Source of the DNA: Cheiracanthium punctorium
Taxonomy: Eukaryota; Arthropoda; Arachnida; Araneae; Cheiracanthiidae
Direction: 5' to 3'
Length of the DNA stretch: 64,000 bases
NCBI GenBank assembly: GCA_038373885.1
Contig: JAWZYV010016058.1
Location: 2,418,001-2,482,000, forward strand
The translations under genes and the position numbers were made by a program. This document shows, in pieces, positions 36,322-47,735 of this stretch (position 1 is its first letter; each line of letters begins with the position of its first letter). The notes under the pieces were generated by a model that was not told the origin of the DNA, ran no database searches, and was given only the letters and a program-made list of their open reading frames with translations.

Positions 36322-37660
36322 TGTTACAGTGAAAACCCGATATCAGTCAAAACCCGAATTAACTAGGGAAAACGCGTTCTAACTGAGAGCGTTAGGCAAA
36401 ACCCGAATTAACTAGCCAAACGCGTTCTGACTGACAGCGATAGGCAAAACCCGAATTAACTAGGGAAAACCCGTTTTATTCGAGTAGCGATAGCACGTTT
36501 TCGAGGGGCCCCTACAGCGGAGGCATATTTTCCAGGGGGCCCCTACAGCGATGGCCGGACCTACAGATTTTTTTCGGGTCTCGCAAAGGGCCAGCGTTAG
36601 CATATTTTCCAGGGGGCCCCCTACAGCAATGGCCGGACCCACTGATATTTTTCGAGTTTTGCAAAGGGCCTGCGTTAGCATATTTCCCAGAGAGTCCCCT
36701 AGAGCGATGGCCGGACCCACTGATATTTTTTTGGGTCACGTAAAGGGCCAGCTTTAACATATTTTCGAGGGGGCCTCCTAAAGCGATGGCCGGATGCAGT
36801 AATGTTTTTTGGGTCTCGCAAAGGACCAGCGTTAGCATATTTTCCAGGGGGGCCCTACAGCGTTGCCGGACCCACTGATGTTTTTTGGGTCTCGCAAAAT
36901 GCCAGCGTTAGCATATTTTCGAGGGGGGCCCTTGAAGTGATGGCCGTACACACTGATATTTTTTGGGTCTCGCAGAATGCCAGAGTTAGCATATTTTCCA
37001 GGGGGGCTCCCTACAGCGGTGGCCGTACCCACTGATGTTTTTTTGGGTCTCGCAAAGGGTCAGTTTTAGCATATTTTCGAGGGGGCCCCCTGAAATGATG
37101 GCCAGACTCACTTATGTTTTTTTGGGTCTCGCAGAGGGCCAGCGTTAGTATATTTTCGAGGGGGTTCCCCATCAGCCGTAGCCGGACACAGTGATGTTTT
37201 TTTGGGTCTCGCAGAGGGCCCGCGTTAGGATATTTTCGAGGGGGTCCCCCAACAGCGGTGGCTGGACACACTGATGTTTTTTTGGGTCTCGTAAAGGGCC
37301 AGCAATAGCATATTTTCGAAGGGGGAGCAAGATCCAATTTTTAGTGGATAAAGCATTAACATTCCTGAATTCACATGGGAAAACATGGGGTCCGGCCACC
37401 ACTGTAGGGGTTCCCCCTCGAAAATATGCTAACGTTGGCTCTTTGCGAGACCCGAAAAAAGTCAGTGGGTCTGGCCATCGCTTTAGGGGGCCCCCTGGAA
37501 AATATGCCTCCGCTATAGGGGATCCTCGAAAACGTGGTACCGCTACTCGAATAAAACGGGTTTTCCCTAGTTAATTCGGGTTTTGCCTAGCGCACTCAGT
37601 TAGAACGCGCTTTCCCTAGTTAATTCGGGTTTTGACTGATTTCGGGTTTTAACTGTAACA
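36322..37660. mobile_element. Inverted-repeat element with 78-bp tandem units, copy 2 (inverted)
   Basis: Reverse-orientation paralogue of 25095-26212, with the same ends (TGTTACAGTGAAAACCCGA and TTTTAACTGTAACA). It has the same unique centre (about 37326-37392, AAGCATTAACATTCCTGAAT) and the same ~78-bp units. It has about eleven units on the left and two on the right, roughly three more than copy 1, which accounts for the 221-bp length difference. Long open frames here are translations of the units. Confidence 0.88.
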
Positions 37661-38189
37661 TATATATATAAACTAACGTACTCAACACACAACTTTATGA
37701 CCTTGCGCCAACAACAATTTCGATTATTTATTTAGTTAATTCGTAAATTTTCAATTTTACCCAATATTTCAGCCACGTGGGGCACCGGAAGATATAGATG
37801 GATTTCAATTTAAAAAAAGAAAAAAAAAACATATAAACCAAAATGCTATATATACAACTTTTCCACCCTACGTCAAAATTAATTTCGTAAAGAAAAAAAA
37901 AAAAAAAAAAAATTCTTATACTTTTCGATTCACCCTACTGCACAACCTTTATAAGATAAAAGCTACTCACGTAAATGACTGGGCCACAACTTCAGTTTTG
38001 TTTAAAAGGGAAACAGCTTTTAGTACAAGACTGTGTTGGCGATTTTCTACTACACAAATTATTGTTTTAAAACCAGAATTTTCGTAACCAGATCCAAAAT
38101 ACTGAGGTAAAAAGTTGAAAATAAAAATGCATGAAAATCATAGGATAGTCACTAATGTTAATTGTGGTGACAGGCAACAATTGGCGAAT
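37661..38189. other. Non-coding, nothing recognised
   Basis: Contains A-runs (about 37817 and 37895) and two CACCCTAC/CACCCTACTG motifs, but no supported element. Confidence 0.4.
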
Positions 38190-38727
38190 CCATTGGGCTG
38201 TGTAACAAGGCCAACAATGGTGACAATATCATTGCTGGGCCATTAAAAAACATTCCATCACCATTTATGAGTGCTCTTATCAGGCCGCAGAAGGCAGATG
38301 ATAAAAAAGAGAAAGCATGCGAAATTTCCTGCTGTGGTTATTTCACCACAAATGATTATATATTATAAGAAGAAAAAAAATGCTAAAAATGCAAAAGCTG
38401 AGGAAAAGAGGAAAAAGTAAAATGGAGAATGAAGAGAAAAATGTCATGCTTACAAAAAGAACCATAAAATCTTCACCAGAGCCTACAATTCCACTTAATG
38501 ATTTTATGAGATAATTGAGCGACTTTGATTATGATGAGAGAGAAAAAAGGGGGGGGGGATTGCCTGTCTCAGATTAGAGCTGAAGGAAGGTCGAATTGTT
38601 CTTGTGTCTCTCGTGGAAAAGAAATGCCCCAAAAATGTGTATTTGTGTGCAGTCCAGGAAATAATGGATGAAGATGTATATGTTCAGGTGCTAAAGTCTG
38701 CAAAATTAAAAAAAGACACTTTGTAAT
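38190..38727 (+). pseudogene. Possible pogo/jerky-like transposase C-terminal relic
   Basis: Frames on the + strand give IPSPFMSALIRPQKADDKKE, then a Lys/Glu-rich stretch (KAEEKRKK), then SDFDYDER. This is followed by LELKEGRIVLVSLVEKKCPK and NVYLCAVQEIMDEDVYVQVL. The order (proline-rich link, basic tail, acidic Ser-Asp segment, beta-barrel-like GDFVLV..F..K..YVG module) recalls the C-terminus of Tigger/pogo DDE transposases. Several stops and frameshifts. Inference from pattern only. Confidence 0.35.
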
Positions 38728-39399
38728 AGTAGTTGTAAATGGTTTATTCAACATAACATAAAGAATGGATATCCATACTCCAACCATAACTTAAAATGTA
38801 ACATCGAGAATTAACGTACAGTACATCCCCCCCCCCCCATAAAACACGGTATAACACGTTCCGTGGTATAAGAATCCGTGTTGTACGAGGCCTGAGCTTA
38901 TACTCCAACTGGAGTGTAAACTGCGCTGTCCAACCGCTACACACCTTATTTGACCGAGCAGGGTAAAAGATTCTCATTTACGACCGTCCGTAGAAAATAC
39001 GTAGGAATCTCGCTGGAGTGCTTACTTGATACATACATGCACCAAACATAACTGATATGTACACCACATGTACATATGAAGTCGATGTATTGTTTCATGA
39101 TAATAAAATATTAAGAGATATTTCTAATACTAAACAGAAATTAACAAAAATGATTCAAAAACATATTTTATCTTAATTAAACACTCATATCATTTTTCTT
39201 CAATGTAATTACGAAAAAACTAAGTTCAAAATGTATCAGAAATATTTTACAAGAAATTATAATTTAATTAAAAACAGAACTGTGCACCCTTTTGATATTA
39301 AAAAATCTGCAGTGACTGCACTCGACTTTCCGAACACTTACAATTAAGATCATTACCAAGCATTTTAATAAATTTTAATCGATGAATAATTCAAACATA
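38728..39399. other. Non-coding, possible Tigger-like terminus
   Basis: TACAGTACATCCCCCCC at 38817 followed by ACACGGTATAACACG resembles a Tigger-type end beside TA, but the partner end was not found. Otherwise nothing. Confidence 0.35.
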
Positions 39400-40185
39400 T
39401 ATGCCAAACTGAAGCTCAATTGAATGCGCCGTTTAAACGCTAGCGCACTTTCAAGAAATCCCCCCATAGGCCATAATGTAAAAGAAATCTTTGTCATAGC
39501 TCTGTAGAAAAACTATAAGTATCATACACATCAAGATCAATACCGTTCTTACGATGGTGATTTATAACATATATACCCAATGTGAGGTCAATCGAATGTA
39601 CCGTTTAAACGCTATAGCGCACCTTCAAGTATTTCCCCCCATAGACCTTAATGTAAAAGAAATCTTTGTCGTAGCCCTGTAGAAAAACTGTAAGTCCTAT
39701 ACACACCAAAATCAATGCCGGTCTTACAATAGTGGTTTATAATGTATACCCAATTTGAGCTCAATCGGATCTACCGTTTAAACGCTAGCGCACTTTCAAG
39801 AATCTCCTCCCATAGACCATAATGTAAAAGAAATCTTTGTCGTAGCCCTGTAGAAAAACTATAAGTCCTATAAGCACCAAAATCAATATCAGTCTTACGA
39901 TAGTGGTTCATAACATGTATACCCAGTTTGAGCTCAATCGGATCTACCGTTTAAACGCTGGCGCACTTTCAAGAATTTCCTCCCATAGGCCATAATGTAA
40001 AAGAAATCTTTGTCGTAGCCCTGTAGAAAAACTATAAGTCCTATAAGCACCAAAATCAATATCAGTCTTACGATAGTGGTTCATAACATGTATACCCAGT
40101 TTGAGCTCAATCGGATCTACCGTTTAAACGCTGGCGCACTTTCAAAAATTTCCTCCCATAGGCCATAATGTAAAAGAAATCTAAT
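39400..40185. repeat. Satellite-like tandem array, ~174-bp unit, about 4.5 copies
   Basis: The landmark AATCTTTGTCGTAGCCCTG recurs at 39486, 39661, 39832 and 40006, with a partial unit at 40179 (spacings 175, 171, 174, 173). Each unit also holds ACCGTTTAAACGCT and CATAATGTAAAAGAAATC. The last two full units are nearly identical, which suggests recent local duplication. No coding sense. Confidence 0.93.
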
Positions 40186-41036
40186 AATATCGTCAAAATA
40201 GCATAAATCAATTCAGAAGACCTCAAAGCGTGTAAATACACCAAAATCTGGAAGTCGAATTTTTTCATGATTACAATACTTTCCTTACATGGTACATGTT
40301 CGGAAAGTAAAAATAATCAGATCGTCTTATTTATTCAAATTTTCACATACAAGCATATTTGCCGGTTTCTTTGTGAACAGTCACTGTACATTTATACTCT
40401 AATCTTCAGCTGTAAATGTAGGAACAGTCGTTTCCATCATGTCATTCCTAGTTATATCCTCCTTGTCCTACTTAGAATAAAAAAAACATGGAGAAAATCT
40501 TAAATTTATTAGACGATCGTTATTTAATATTTAAAAAAAATATTATGTATTTTATAACATTATATGTGCAACAGATATTATTACAATATTACTGCTATTA
40601 CTAGCCTTCCTTAGTTTAACATACACCGAGGTATTCCCAGCAAATCGGAATTCAGGAATATGTGAAATCCTGTCGGCATTTTAGCTAAGCGAAAAACAAA
40701 CGCACTCACAAACCTTGCAAAATACCATGTGAAAAGAATTTATTATTTAAAACTTAATAATTTTGTTCATTATTATTAAATGGATCTTCTTGTCAAGATT
40801 AAAAATCCCTCATTCAATTTATCTTTAACAACATAAACATATCAGCATGTGCCATTTACTATTGGCCTAACTTGGTAAGCTCTTTGAATATTCCTACGTA
40901 GTGGACTTTATCAGCAGCCCCATCCCACATTAAAAGGATCCATCTCTTTTTCTTGCAATAGGAAGCCTTATTTCCCTAGAGGAGGTTAAAATCTTCCTAG
41001 GGAAAGCTTAGTCCCCTCTAAGTTACGCCAAAGGTA
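40186..41036. other. Non-coding, nothing recognised
   Basis: AT-rich with short frames; no terminus or domain supported. Confidence 0.45.
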
Positions 41037-41669
41037 TCCTAACTAATATTATAAATGCGAAAGTGAGTTTGTTTGTTTGTTTGTTTATGACGTTTTCACG
41101 CCTAAACCGCTGAATAAATTATGATGAATTTTGGTTTTAGATATAGATGGGACCCTGGAGAAGGTTATAGGCTACTTAGAATTTTAGATTTTTAATTACT
41201 TCTTTAACTATTAATTAAAAACCGTTTTTACGGTGCCATGCTTGGCGAGTTTCGCCCGTATCATGTGATTCGTGTTTTAGCTAACAAGAATGCTATTACT
41301 TCAATAAAGAAGCACGTGCATCTGAAAAACATAAAATAATACGGAAATTATGCCAGTTTTATGCCAAATCTATCTATCTATAATAATAAAAATGAATGTT
41401 CTCCAGACAAATGTACAGAAAGCAGAGCTTTGAAAATTTGAGCATGACTGGGCCCATGACTTCGGTAAAGTGTACCGGAGGCTCAGAAATTTTAATTACA
41501 TTTCTAACTATTAATTAAAAACCGTTTTATCGCCAGCACAAAATGATTTATGCTTTTGAAATAAAACAGAACTTCTATTTGCAAAATCACATGCATTTGG
41601 AAAACATAAATAAGTATGGATATTATGTTGATTATACGCCAAATTAAAAAGCATAAATGAAGAAAAGTG
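41037..41669 (+). mobile_element. Helitron-like 5' segments (Lep1-type)
   Basis: TCCTAACTAATATTATAAAT at 41037 and the GTTTGTTTGTTTG run near 41070 are typical of the 5' end of arthropod Helitron-like repeats. ATCACGCC-type text follows (CACGCCTAAACCGCTGAATA). Two tandemly related blocks share AACTATTAATTAAAAACCGT (41208 and 41506). The matching CTAG end was not found, so the element is truncated or interrupted. Confidence 0.55.
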
Positions 41670-41837
41670 TACTTACGTATTATCCCTGCGGTCCGCCAAG
41701 ACGAGCGATTTTTTGCCGAGATAAATGCCGGGCACATGAAATTATTAATGGTTTTGAATACGATTGGCAACAGTTTGGCAACTCATTTGACGAAAAAACA
41801 GTTTGGCGGGAATGACCGCTGGGATAATACGTAAGTA
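41670..41837. mobile_element. MITE, TIR TACTTACGTATTATCCC, copy 3 (best preserved)
   Basis: Both 17-bp ends are perfect: TACTTACGTATTATCCC (41670) and GGGATAATACGTAAGTA (to 41837). They are TA-bounded, with GTAC at both junctions. The interior is the inverse of copies 1 and 2 in GRHPR intron 1. A larger hAT-like element inserted exactly at its right end. Confidence 0.9.
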
Positions 41838-42036
41838 CTAGAGGTGGGGAAAACCGTTATTTTCAAAGAACAGTTGTTCACCGTTCCCGTTCTTTTTTAA
41901 AGAACAGTTCTTTTTCCTGTTCTTTTGAGAACAGGTTCTTTGATTTATGGTAGCTTTATTATAACTATTTTATTCAATTTAAAAATGAAAATATACGTCT
42001 TTTTAATGTGTACTATACTTTAGTACAATTGTAAAA

Positions 42037-42419
42037 CCCGCAGTGGTCTGGGCACTGAACTCCGATGCCATAAGAACACGAAAAGTGAAGCAACATCCGG
42101 ATTGGCCAGTGCTTGGGAGGGTCAACTTCCTCTCGCTCGACTGCTGTGGGACCGTGTGCCCTAATGGGAGCTGGTGCACGTAAAATCCGTTGTGACTTCA
42201 ATGTCCTCCAAATTGTTAAACGATACCTCTAGGGGTGCCGATTTCAGGGGTGGGTCCCTCCTCTGGAATTGGTTCAAAATTAGGGGACCCCAAGCAGAGT
42301 CGGAGTTCCTCCCACTGGGGCTCATTAAAATGGAAGCAGCCCCTTCCGCCCATCGCCTGCCTATTTGAGGGATCTGGCACCGCCCCGCGGGTTGCCAGAG
42401 GGCATTAGCAACAACAACA
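42037..42419 (+). mobile_element. 5S rRNA-derived SINE (SINE3-like)
   Basis: The 5' part resembles 5S rRNA with its internal promoter: GAACTCCGATGCCATAAG, GTGAAGCAACATCCGGATTG and CCAGTGCTTGGGAGGGT correspond to the 5S A-box to C-box order. The 3' end is a (CAA)n tail. The perfect 12-bp TSD ACAATTGTAAAA (42025-42036 and 42420-42431) proves retroposition. The middle tail (GGGATCTGGCACCGCCCCGC) is non-5S. Length 383 bp. It has no complete 5S gene structure. Confidence 0.9.
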
Positions 42420-42518
42420 ACAATTGTAAAATGTTAAAAAAAAACTTTGCAACCAACATTCTGGCTTTCTTCAATCAAGTATGTTAACAGTAATTTTTTG
42501 TAAAAATATTTTAATGGA

Positions 42519-42683
42519 AGCTGGCTGTGCGTGGGCACAGCCAGCTGTCGTCAAAAAAAGGGTCTCTAGATCTGTGGCACGCGATGAACGTTTCGATCGT
42601 CCGCCCTCTTGCTAGTAGTTAAGTCGAGCGATGGCGACGGCCGCCCTTTTTTCAGCATTGGGAAATGGTTGCGCCTTAAAGGG
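42519..42683. mobile_element. piggyBac-like MITE fragment
   Basis: Begins with a 12-bp stem, AGCTGGCTGTGC and GCACAGCCAGCT. It then matches 48000-48197, including GAACGTTTCGATCGTCCGCC and the end GCGCCTTAAAGGG next to TAAA. It preserves the simple order of blocks that is rearranged in the copy at 47736-48197. Confidence 0.65.
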
Positions 42684-43045
42684 TAAAAAAGTACATGCTC
42701 CAGCTTAAAAATTAAAGACTCCGTTTAAAAAGCTGTAAGTATCAGGCTCCAGATTAAAAATAATACGTGTATAAATATGTCGATTGCTTCGACTACGATT
42801 TAAGAAAATGAATACGACTTTGGCATATAAAATTACATGGCTCCGAAAATCCAGATTAAATGGCTTCCGACCTGGGCCATACCTAGAAAATAATTTCTTA
42901 GTCGGAGAGCATCGTATATCGGGATAAAATTTTCAGGATATATTCCCCACACCCAATTTCTGTCTAATTTAGCAAGATTAATTTTTTTTTTATTACTGCA
43001 CAAACATTCGTTCATTTATACATTACTGCATTTCATACCCCTCAC

Positions 43046-43227
43046 CATGGGCGCCGGCAGAATATTTCCCAGGGGGGAGGCAAAGACTACTCAAGGGGGG
43101 CGCAAAGACTACTTCAACGTATAGTTACCATGTTGGAAAGAGCAAAAAAGCAAAGGATAACACTGCATACAAAAATCCAGGGGGAGGGGGCATTGCCCCC
43201 CCTTGCCCTATGCTGCCGGCGCCCATG
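43046..43227. mobile_element. hAT MITE, CATGGGCGCCGG type, copy 2
   Basis: The ends are CATGGGCGCCGGCAGAATA and TATGCTGCCGGCGCCCATG. The perfect 8-bp TSD is CCCCTCAC (43038-43045, 43228-43235). The interior is the inverse of 35889-36043. Confidence 0.93.
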
Positions 43228-43346
43228 CCCCTCACCATCCCCACACAGAAAAAATTTTCTGGCTACGTCCCTGTATAAATATACCATGTACATATAATGT
43301 AATAAGTTCGGGGGAGCGGCGTCCGAACTCATAGGACCCCCCCCCC

Positions 43347-43503
43347 CAGTGGCGGATTAATGCATTTTTTGTCGGGGGGGGCGGTAAGTTAGAGGATTGA
43401 CATATACATCCATTTTTTGGAAGGAAAATAGGATCTTTTACATTAATTTCTTTTTTCTCGGGGGAGGCGGTCGCCCCCTTCGCCCCCCTTTAATCCGCCC
43501 TTG
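43347..43503. mobile_element. hAT MITE, CAGTGGCGGATTAA type
   Basis: The ends are CAGTGGCGGATTAA and TTTAATCCGCCCTTG, with G/C runs inside. C-runs on both sides could be a CCCCCCCC duplication but are low-complexity. Confidence 0.75.
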
Positions 43504-44117
43504 CCCCCCCCCGTCTAAGTACGGCCTTGCTTCTGACTCCAAGTCTACAACTTTGACCCTAGCTCAGAACTTAATTAAAGCAAAAGAACAGGGAACAGAT
43601 TTAATGAAAGAACACCTTTCACCGAAGAACAGTTCTTTTAACCTGTTCAGCAAGAGAACGCCTTTTACCCCGTTCCCGCTCTTAGCTCTCCGTTCCGAAA
43701 AAGAACTCCAGCGCAGGAAAAGAACGCTGAACTAGGTGTTCCCGCTCACTGCTCGGAGAACTCCTCGAGTCGTGATCAAAGAACGTGTTCTCTTTCAGCC
43801 AATAGGAGAGGCTGCTCCGGAACAGGTTCTTTTTCAGCCATTAAGAGATGGCTAAGAGCGTATGAAGCGAAGGCGCGTTTTATATGGAGATAGTGTACAG
43901 AGGCGTCGCTAAAGGGGGGGAGAGGGGGGGGAGTATCCCCTCCCAAAATTTATACGAGTTGGCAAAATCTCGTTCGTCACTTGGGTAAAATTGTATTTCA
44001 AGAGGGAAAATATGTATTTAGGGTACATTAATTTCAGAATCTTATTATTTTTATTACTATATTTTTTAATTATTATTTTCTCTTTTGGATCGAAACATGC
44101 AGTGGTCATGTTTCGAT

Positions 44118-45560
44118 CTTAGGAGTATAAAAAGAACAGCTTAGTAAACTTTGGGAGGGGGGCAGTGATGATGATGAATACCAGACTTGGAATTGACCGA
44201 AGGGAAGATTCAAATGTGTTTCTCCTTTATTTAACACTCCGACGCTCTTCCTCCCATCCTCTTTCCAAGCCTTGGCACTGTACCATCAAAAAACTACCCC
44301 CATAGAAGTCCTCCTCCATACTTGGCTGTTAATGAATGCAGGTGTTTTGTACCAGTCCCGGGTTCTTTGCATTGCTTCGTTTGTCATTCCCAAAAAACGT
44401 CTACATGTCCCTGGGTGCCCAGGCTTTCAGGCTGCTAAATTATCCCGCACACAGTCGGCAGTTCCTCCGATAATTATTTTGAACTGTCACTGCCACCTTT
44501 CTGCAGATTTTATCCAGATGTTTAAGGAAATGAGTTCAATTTTTTTTCCCTTTCTGATATACTTTAAAAGAAATGCCGCAGAAAATATACCTCAAAAAGG
44601 ACAAACTATAACTAATTTTTCACAAGCCACAGAAAATCGATTTCGTGAATTTTTTCATCATCTTAACGAAAATAGAAAATGTATCTGATTTTGACTGCCC
44701 AGTTTAACAGAAATTTTGAATTTACGGGTTACCAGTAAAACGTCCAAATCACAAGTTTACCACAGAGCTAAACTAGTTGAGTTAAAAAATACTTCTGCTA
44801 TATAAATAATATGATAAAAAATTCCTTTAATTTACACCCCTTTCAAGTGATGTCCACAGCACGGGCGGCGCTTGTGTCTACGAAGTGATCGGGACCACTT
44901 GGTGAGCGGGAAAAGGGGAATTATTAACGTAGTTTAAGACAAGAATACTCAATCAAAATTATTTTTGGTAACAAAGGTCATCGATTAAAAAATATTAATA
45001 TCAACAAATAAAATCTAGAAAGATAAATCACATTGAATGCATTGAGCATACTGGGCCCTCCCATTCGATTTGTTTGTGTTTCAGACTATCATTTTCTTTA
45101 TTATTAAATTTTTTACTTTGATTCAAATTGAATAGTTTGGCTAGAATAATAAAAATTGACGAATTGTAATCCTGTGAGTGCATTTCGTATTGAACATATA
45201 AGAAAGCTTCTTATTCTTTGCACGTGTGCACTTTAAAATTATGGTAGGTTGGGTTGAAAGTTCTATCCCCTCCTCCCCCCAGATATTCATCTTCGTTATC
45301 ATTATTTCTCAAAATAACTAAGATTCCACAATTAGAATTTGATAAAGCTAAAATTGTGAACTTCTGTCCCCACCATCAGATACGTAGCCAATGTGGGGGA
45401 GGAGGGGGTCTGCCCCCCCAGAATTTAAATTTTTCTTAGCAAAAAAATATTAATCGTGCCTTTCAATGAGAAATTTCACCTTTAAGGCATTTTCCAAAAT
45501 TTCTCTTTTCAACACGCTTGCCTGCCATAAAATTTTGAAGCGTCGGACCTTAATGAACTG
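44118..45560. other. Interior of the 3.8-kb element, unassigned
   Basis: A 138-codon + frame at 44272-44688 has no recognisable domain and sits in a GC-shifted patch. It may be captured host sequence or chance. Otherwise AT-rich with CCTCCTCCCCCC and CCCCCCCAG tracts that look like worn MITE ends. Confidence 0.35.
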
Positions 45561-45710
45561 AGAACATGTTTTTGCCGTGATCACTGAACAGGGTGTTCCC
45601 GTTCTTTCTTGAGAACAGGTTCAAAAGAACAGGGTGTTCATTCTTTCCCCATCTCTAGTAAGTACCAAGAAAAATCCAGATGTGTTTCTTAAAGTTCGTA
45701 AATTTCCAAA

Positions 45711-46751
45711 TCCTACCAATAATATAAATGTGTACGTTTATGTGTTCGGATGTTTTTGACTGAATCACACAAAAATGGTTGGAAAAATTTGTAATGAAGA
45801 TAGCTTATGCCCTGGATTAACATACAAGCAACCTTTCAAGCATATAGCATAAATAATTCTTTTACAAAGACACTCAAAATAATGCTAATGCATTGCGCTC
45901 TATGGAAATTTTGTAGCTACTAAACCGATTTTAAAACTTTTTTCACTGATTGAAAGTCCTAGGCCTATAGGGTCCTAGGCCTATATGGGGAATTCCTCTG
46001 TGTGGAATTTTCTAAGGGATCCTAGCCCGTATTTTCGCGAAGTTTTGGAAAAAAACACGGAAAACTGCGAGCGGCTAGGTCGACAGGGGCGACGAGTTTG
46101 AACCTGGCACCTCCCGCCTTCCAGTTTTGAGAGCAGAATCTCTTAGACACTGGGGGGACCCTGAGTGTTATAAGCTACCTTTTATGCATATATCACAAAT
46201 AGTTCTTTTACAGGGATACTCATAAGAATTACATTACGCTCTATGTGTATCTCTGTAAGTACTGAGCCCATTCCAAAACTTTTTTCAAGCTACACTATTC
46301 TTGAGTATTATAGGCTAAAATTCATGCATGTAGCGCAAATAGTTCCTTTACAGGAACACTCAAAATAATTCTAATACATTACGCTCTATGGGCATCTCTT
46401 TAACTACAGAACCGATTCTAAAACTTTTTCGCTAATAGAAAGCGGCACTGTTCCTGATTAGCATAAATATTTCTTTTACAAGAACACTCAAAACAGTTCG
46501 CAAATACTGTCGTAACTGTCTCTATTCGCCAAATGCCTGGAAAAAAATTTAAATTTAGTAATTCTGCATACTCTCTTATTTTAAATGAAGTATACTACCA
46601 TGCATTATACTTCATTTAAAATAAGTGAAAAGCAAATAATATTTAAATGCAGTTTCTTTAGTCGCACACATATTGGTTATTCACACATGCTTCTTTTCTC
46701 TCGGGACCTCATTCTAAAGCCGACGCGGACGAAGTCGCGAGTAGCCGCTAG
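45711..46751 (+). mobile_element. Helitron-like element with both termini
   Basis: Starts TCCTACCAATAATATAAATG after A and ends CGAGTAGCCGCTAG before T. A hairpin CGCGGAC/GTCGCG lies about 10 bases before CTAG, the standard Helitron 3' structure. 1041 bp, with repeated blocks containing TTACGCTCTATGG and CTTTTACA(G/A)GAACACTCA. No Rep/helicase frame, so non-autonomous. Confidence 0.8.
46085..46165 (-). repeat. tRNA-like segment inside the Helitron
   Basis: The minus strand reads CCCCCCAGTGTCTAAGAGAT (A-box-like D arm), GCTCTCAAAACTGG and AGGTTCAAACTCGTCGCC (B box GGTTCAAACTC). This looks like a tRNA-derived SINE head or tRNA pseudogene. No clear TSD. Confidence 0.45.
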
Positions 46752-47735
46752 TTTACTCATAATTGTCAATGATTTTTAATGCTACAGTACAGGAACATCA
46801 TGTTTTGATACAGAAAAAAAAAATTCTGAAAGTTTCTTAACTGCACAAGTTTATCGTTTATTAGTGTCTAATTAAACTTGTGAAGAGACATCCTAAAAAT
46901 TTTCATATGCCACACATAGTCGTATTTATGTACCGTAATCACATTTCTTCGAATCACGTTTTCACACAAATTTTTCCGAACAACTGCTTTAATAAGATTA
47001 GAGTAGATTTGAAAATCTGCTTGGTTAGGAAATAGTAATTTTATAATTTAATGCACATAAAATCTTGCTCGAATGCATTAAAAATTTTAACAATGTGATT
47101 TTAACCAATAAAATATTTTTTTAGCCAGTGCATTACACAGGACCTGAAAATCATCATTGTCATTGTGGCGGGATGTTTCATACATTGTACATGGAATTAT
47201 CGCTTCAAGATAATGTATTTTTCAAAATAATTTCCAAACCAAAAGATCTGTATCCGTACCCTTGTATAAGACAACATATGATGCGTTTTTATATCCGTAT
47301 CTGCGGATATAAGAAACAAATGATCCGTTTTCGTATCAGAATATGCGGATCCAGCTTTTAATGATCCGTACATCTCTAGAGGTTAGTAAGAGAGTTTAAC
47401 CAACTCAAAATTTAAATAAACTCTAATAACTCTACTAATTAAAACGCAAATTTTTTCCCCTCCAACCACGTCTTCCTAATATTCAATTGGATTCGCTACT
47501 TTTTGGTTTTTGAATACTGAATAATTCTGATTCGTTTTTCTGCTGTATAGTGTTCCATTACAAATTTTCATTAACTTATAACGGTTAATAAATAAAAAAG
47601 TTTTTAAATATTAACACCACATTTGAAAATCACTCGTTGTACACATGCAGGGCGTTTCAAAAGTTTCTTTACCATCTTTTAAGAATGAGAATGCTATGAG
47701 CTTCCGAGAAAGGAAAAGAAAACAACGCAAATTAC
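46752..47735. other. Non-coding, one possible hAT end
   Basis: AATGATCCGTACATCTCTA ending near 47380 resembles a hAT terminus, but no partner is seen. 46800-46960 is similar to 61480-61660 (CTTGTGAA..ACATCCTAAAAA). No gene. Confidence 0.4.

Larger units (their letters stand above)
41839..45657. mobile_element. 3.8-kb hAT-like composite element
   Basis: The ends are TAGAGGTGGGGAAA at 41839 and TTTCCCCATCTCTA to 45657. The perfect 8-bp TSD is GTAAGTAC (41831-41838, 45658-45665). Both ends and a central block (43600-43830) are full of AGAACAGGTTCTT-type palindromic motifs, plausible transposase-binding sites. No transposase survives. The interior hosts a 5S-derived SINE, a piggyBac-like fragment and two hAT MITEs. 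Confidence 0.85.

Noticed and set aside
36512..37402. Several overlapping 66-108-codon frames
   Set aside because: Same reason: mirror translations of the tandem units in the inverted copy, on both strands.
39400..40185. Regularly spaced repeats resembling a CRISPR array
   Set aside because: Whole ~174-bp units are repeated with no unique spacers, and the genome is eukaryotic.
41837..41838. One-base gap between the MITE end and the hAT start treated as a shared boundary
   Set aside because: The GTAAGTAC target duplication shows two separate events rather than one composite terminus.
42013..42368. Two open frames of 60-64 codons
   Set aside because: They fall within the 5S-derived SINE.
42874..43272. 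Larger MITE around 43046-43227 ending CTGGCTACGTCCCTG
   Set aside because: The candidate left end near 42874 is too diverged and there is no TSD.
43880..44160. MITE starting CAGAGGCGTCGCTAAAGG
   Set aside because: Only one terminus could be found.
44272..44688. 138-codon frame as a host gene
   Set aside because: No recognisable domain, no splice support, and it lies inside a TSD-bounded hAT-like element.
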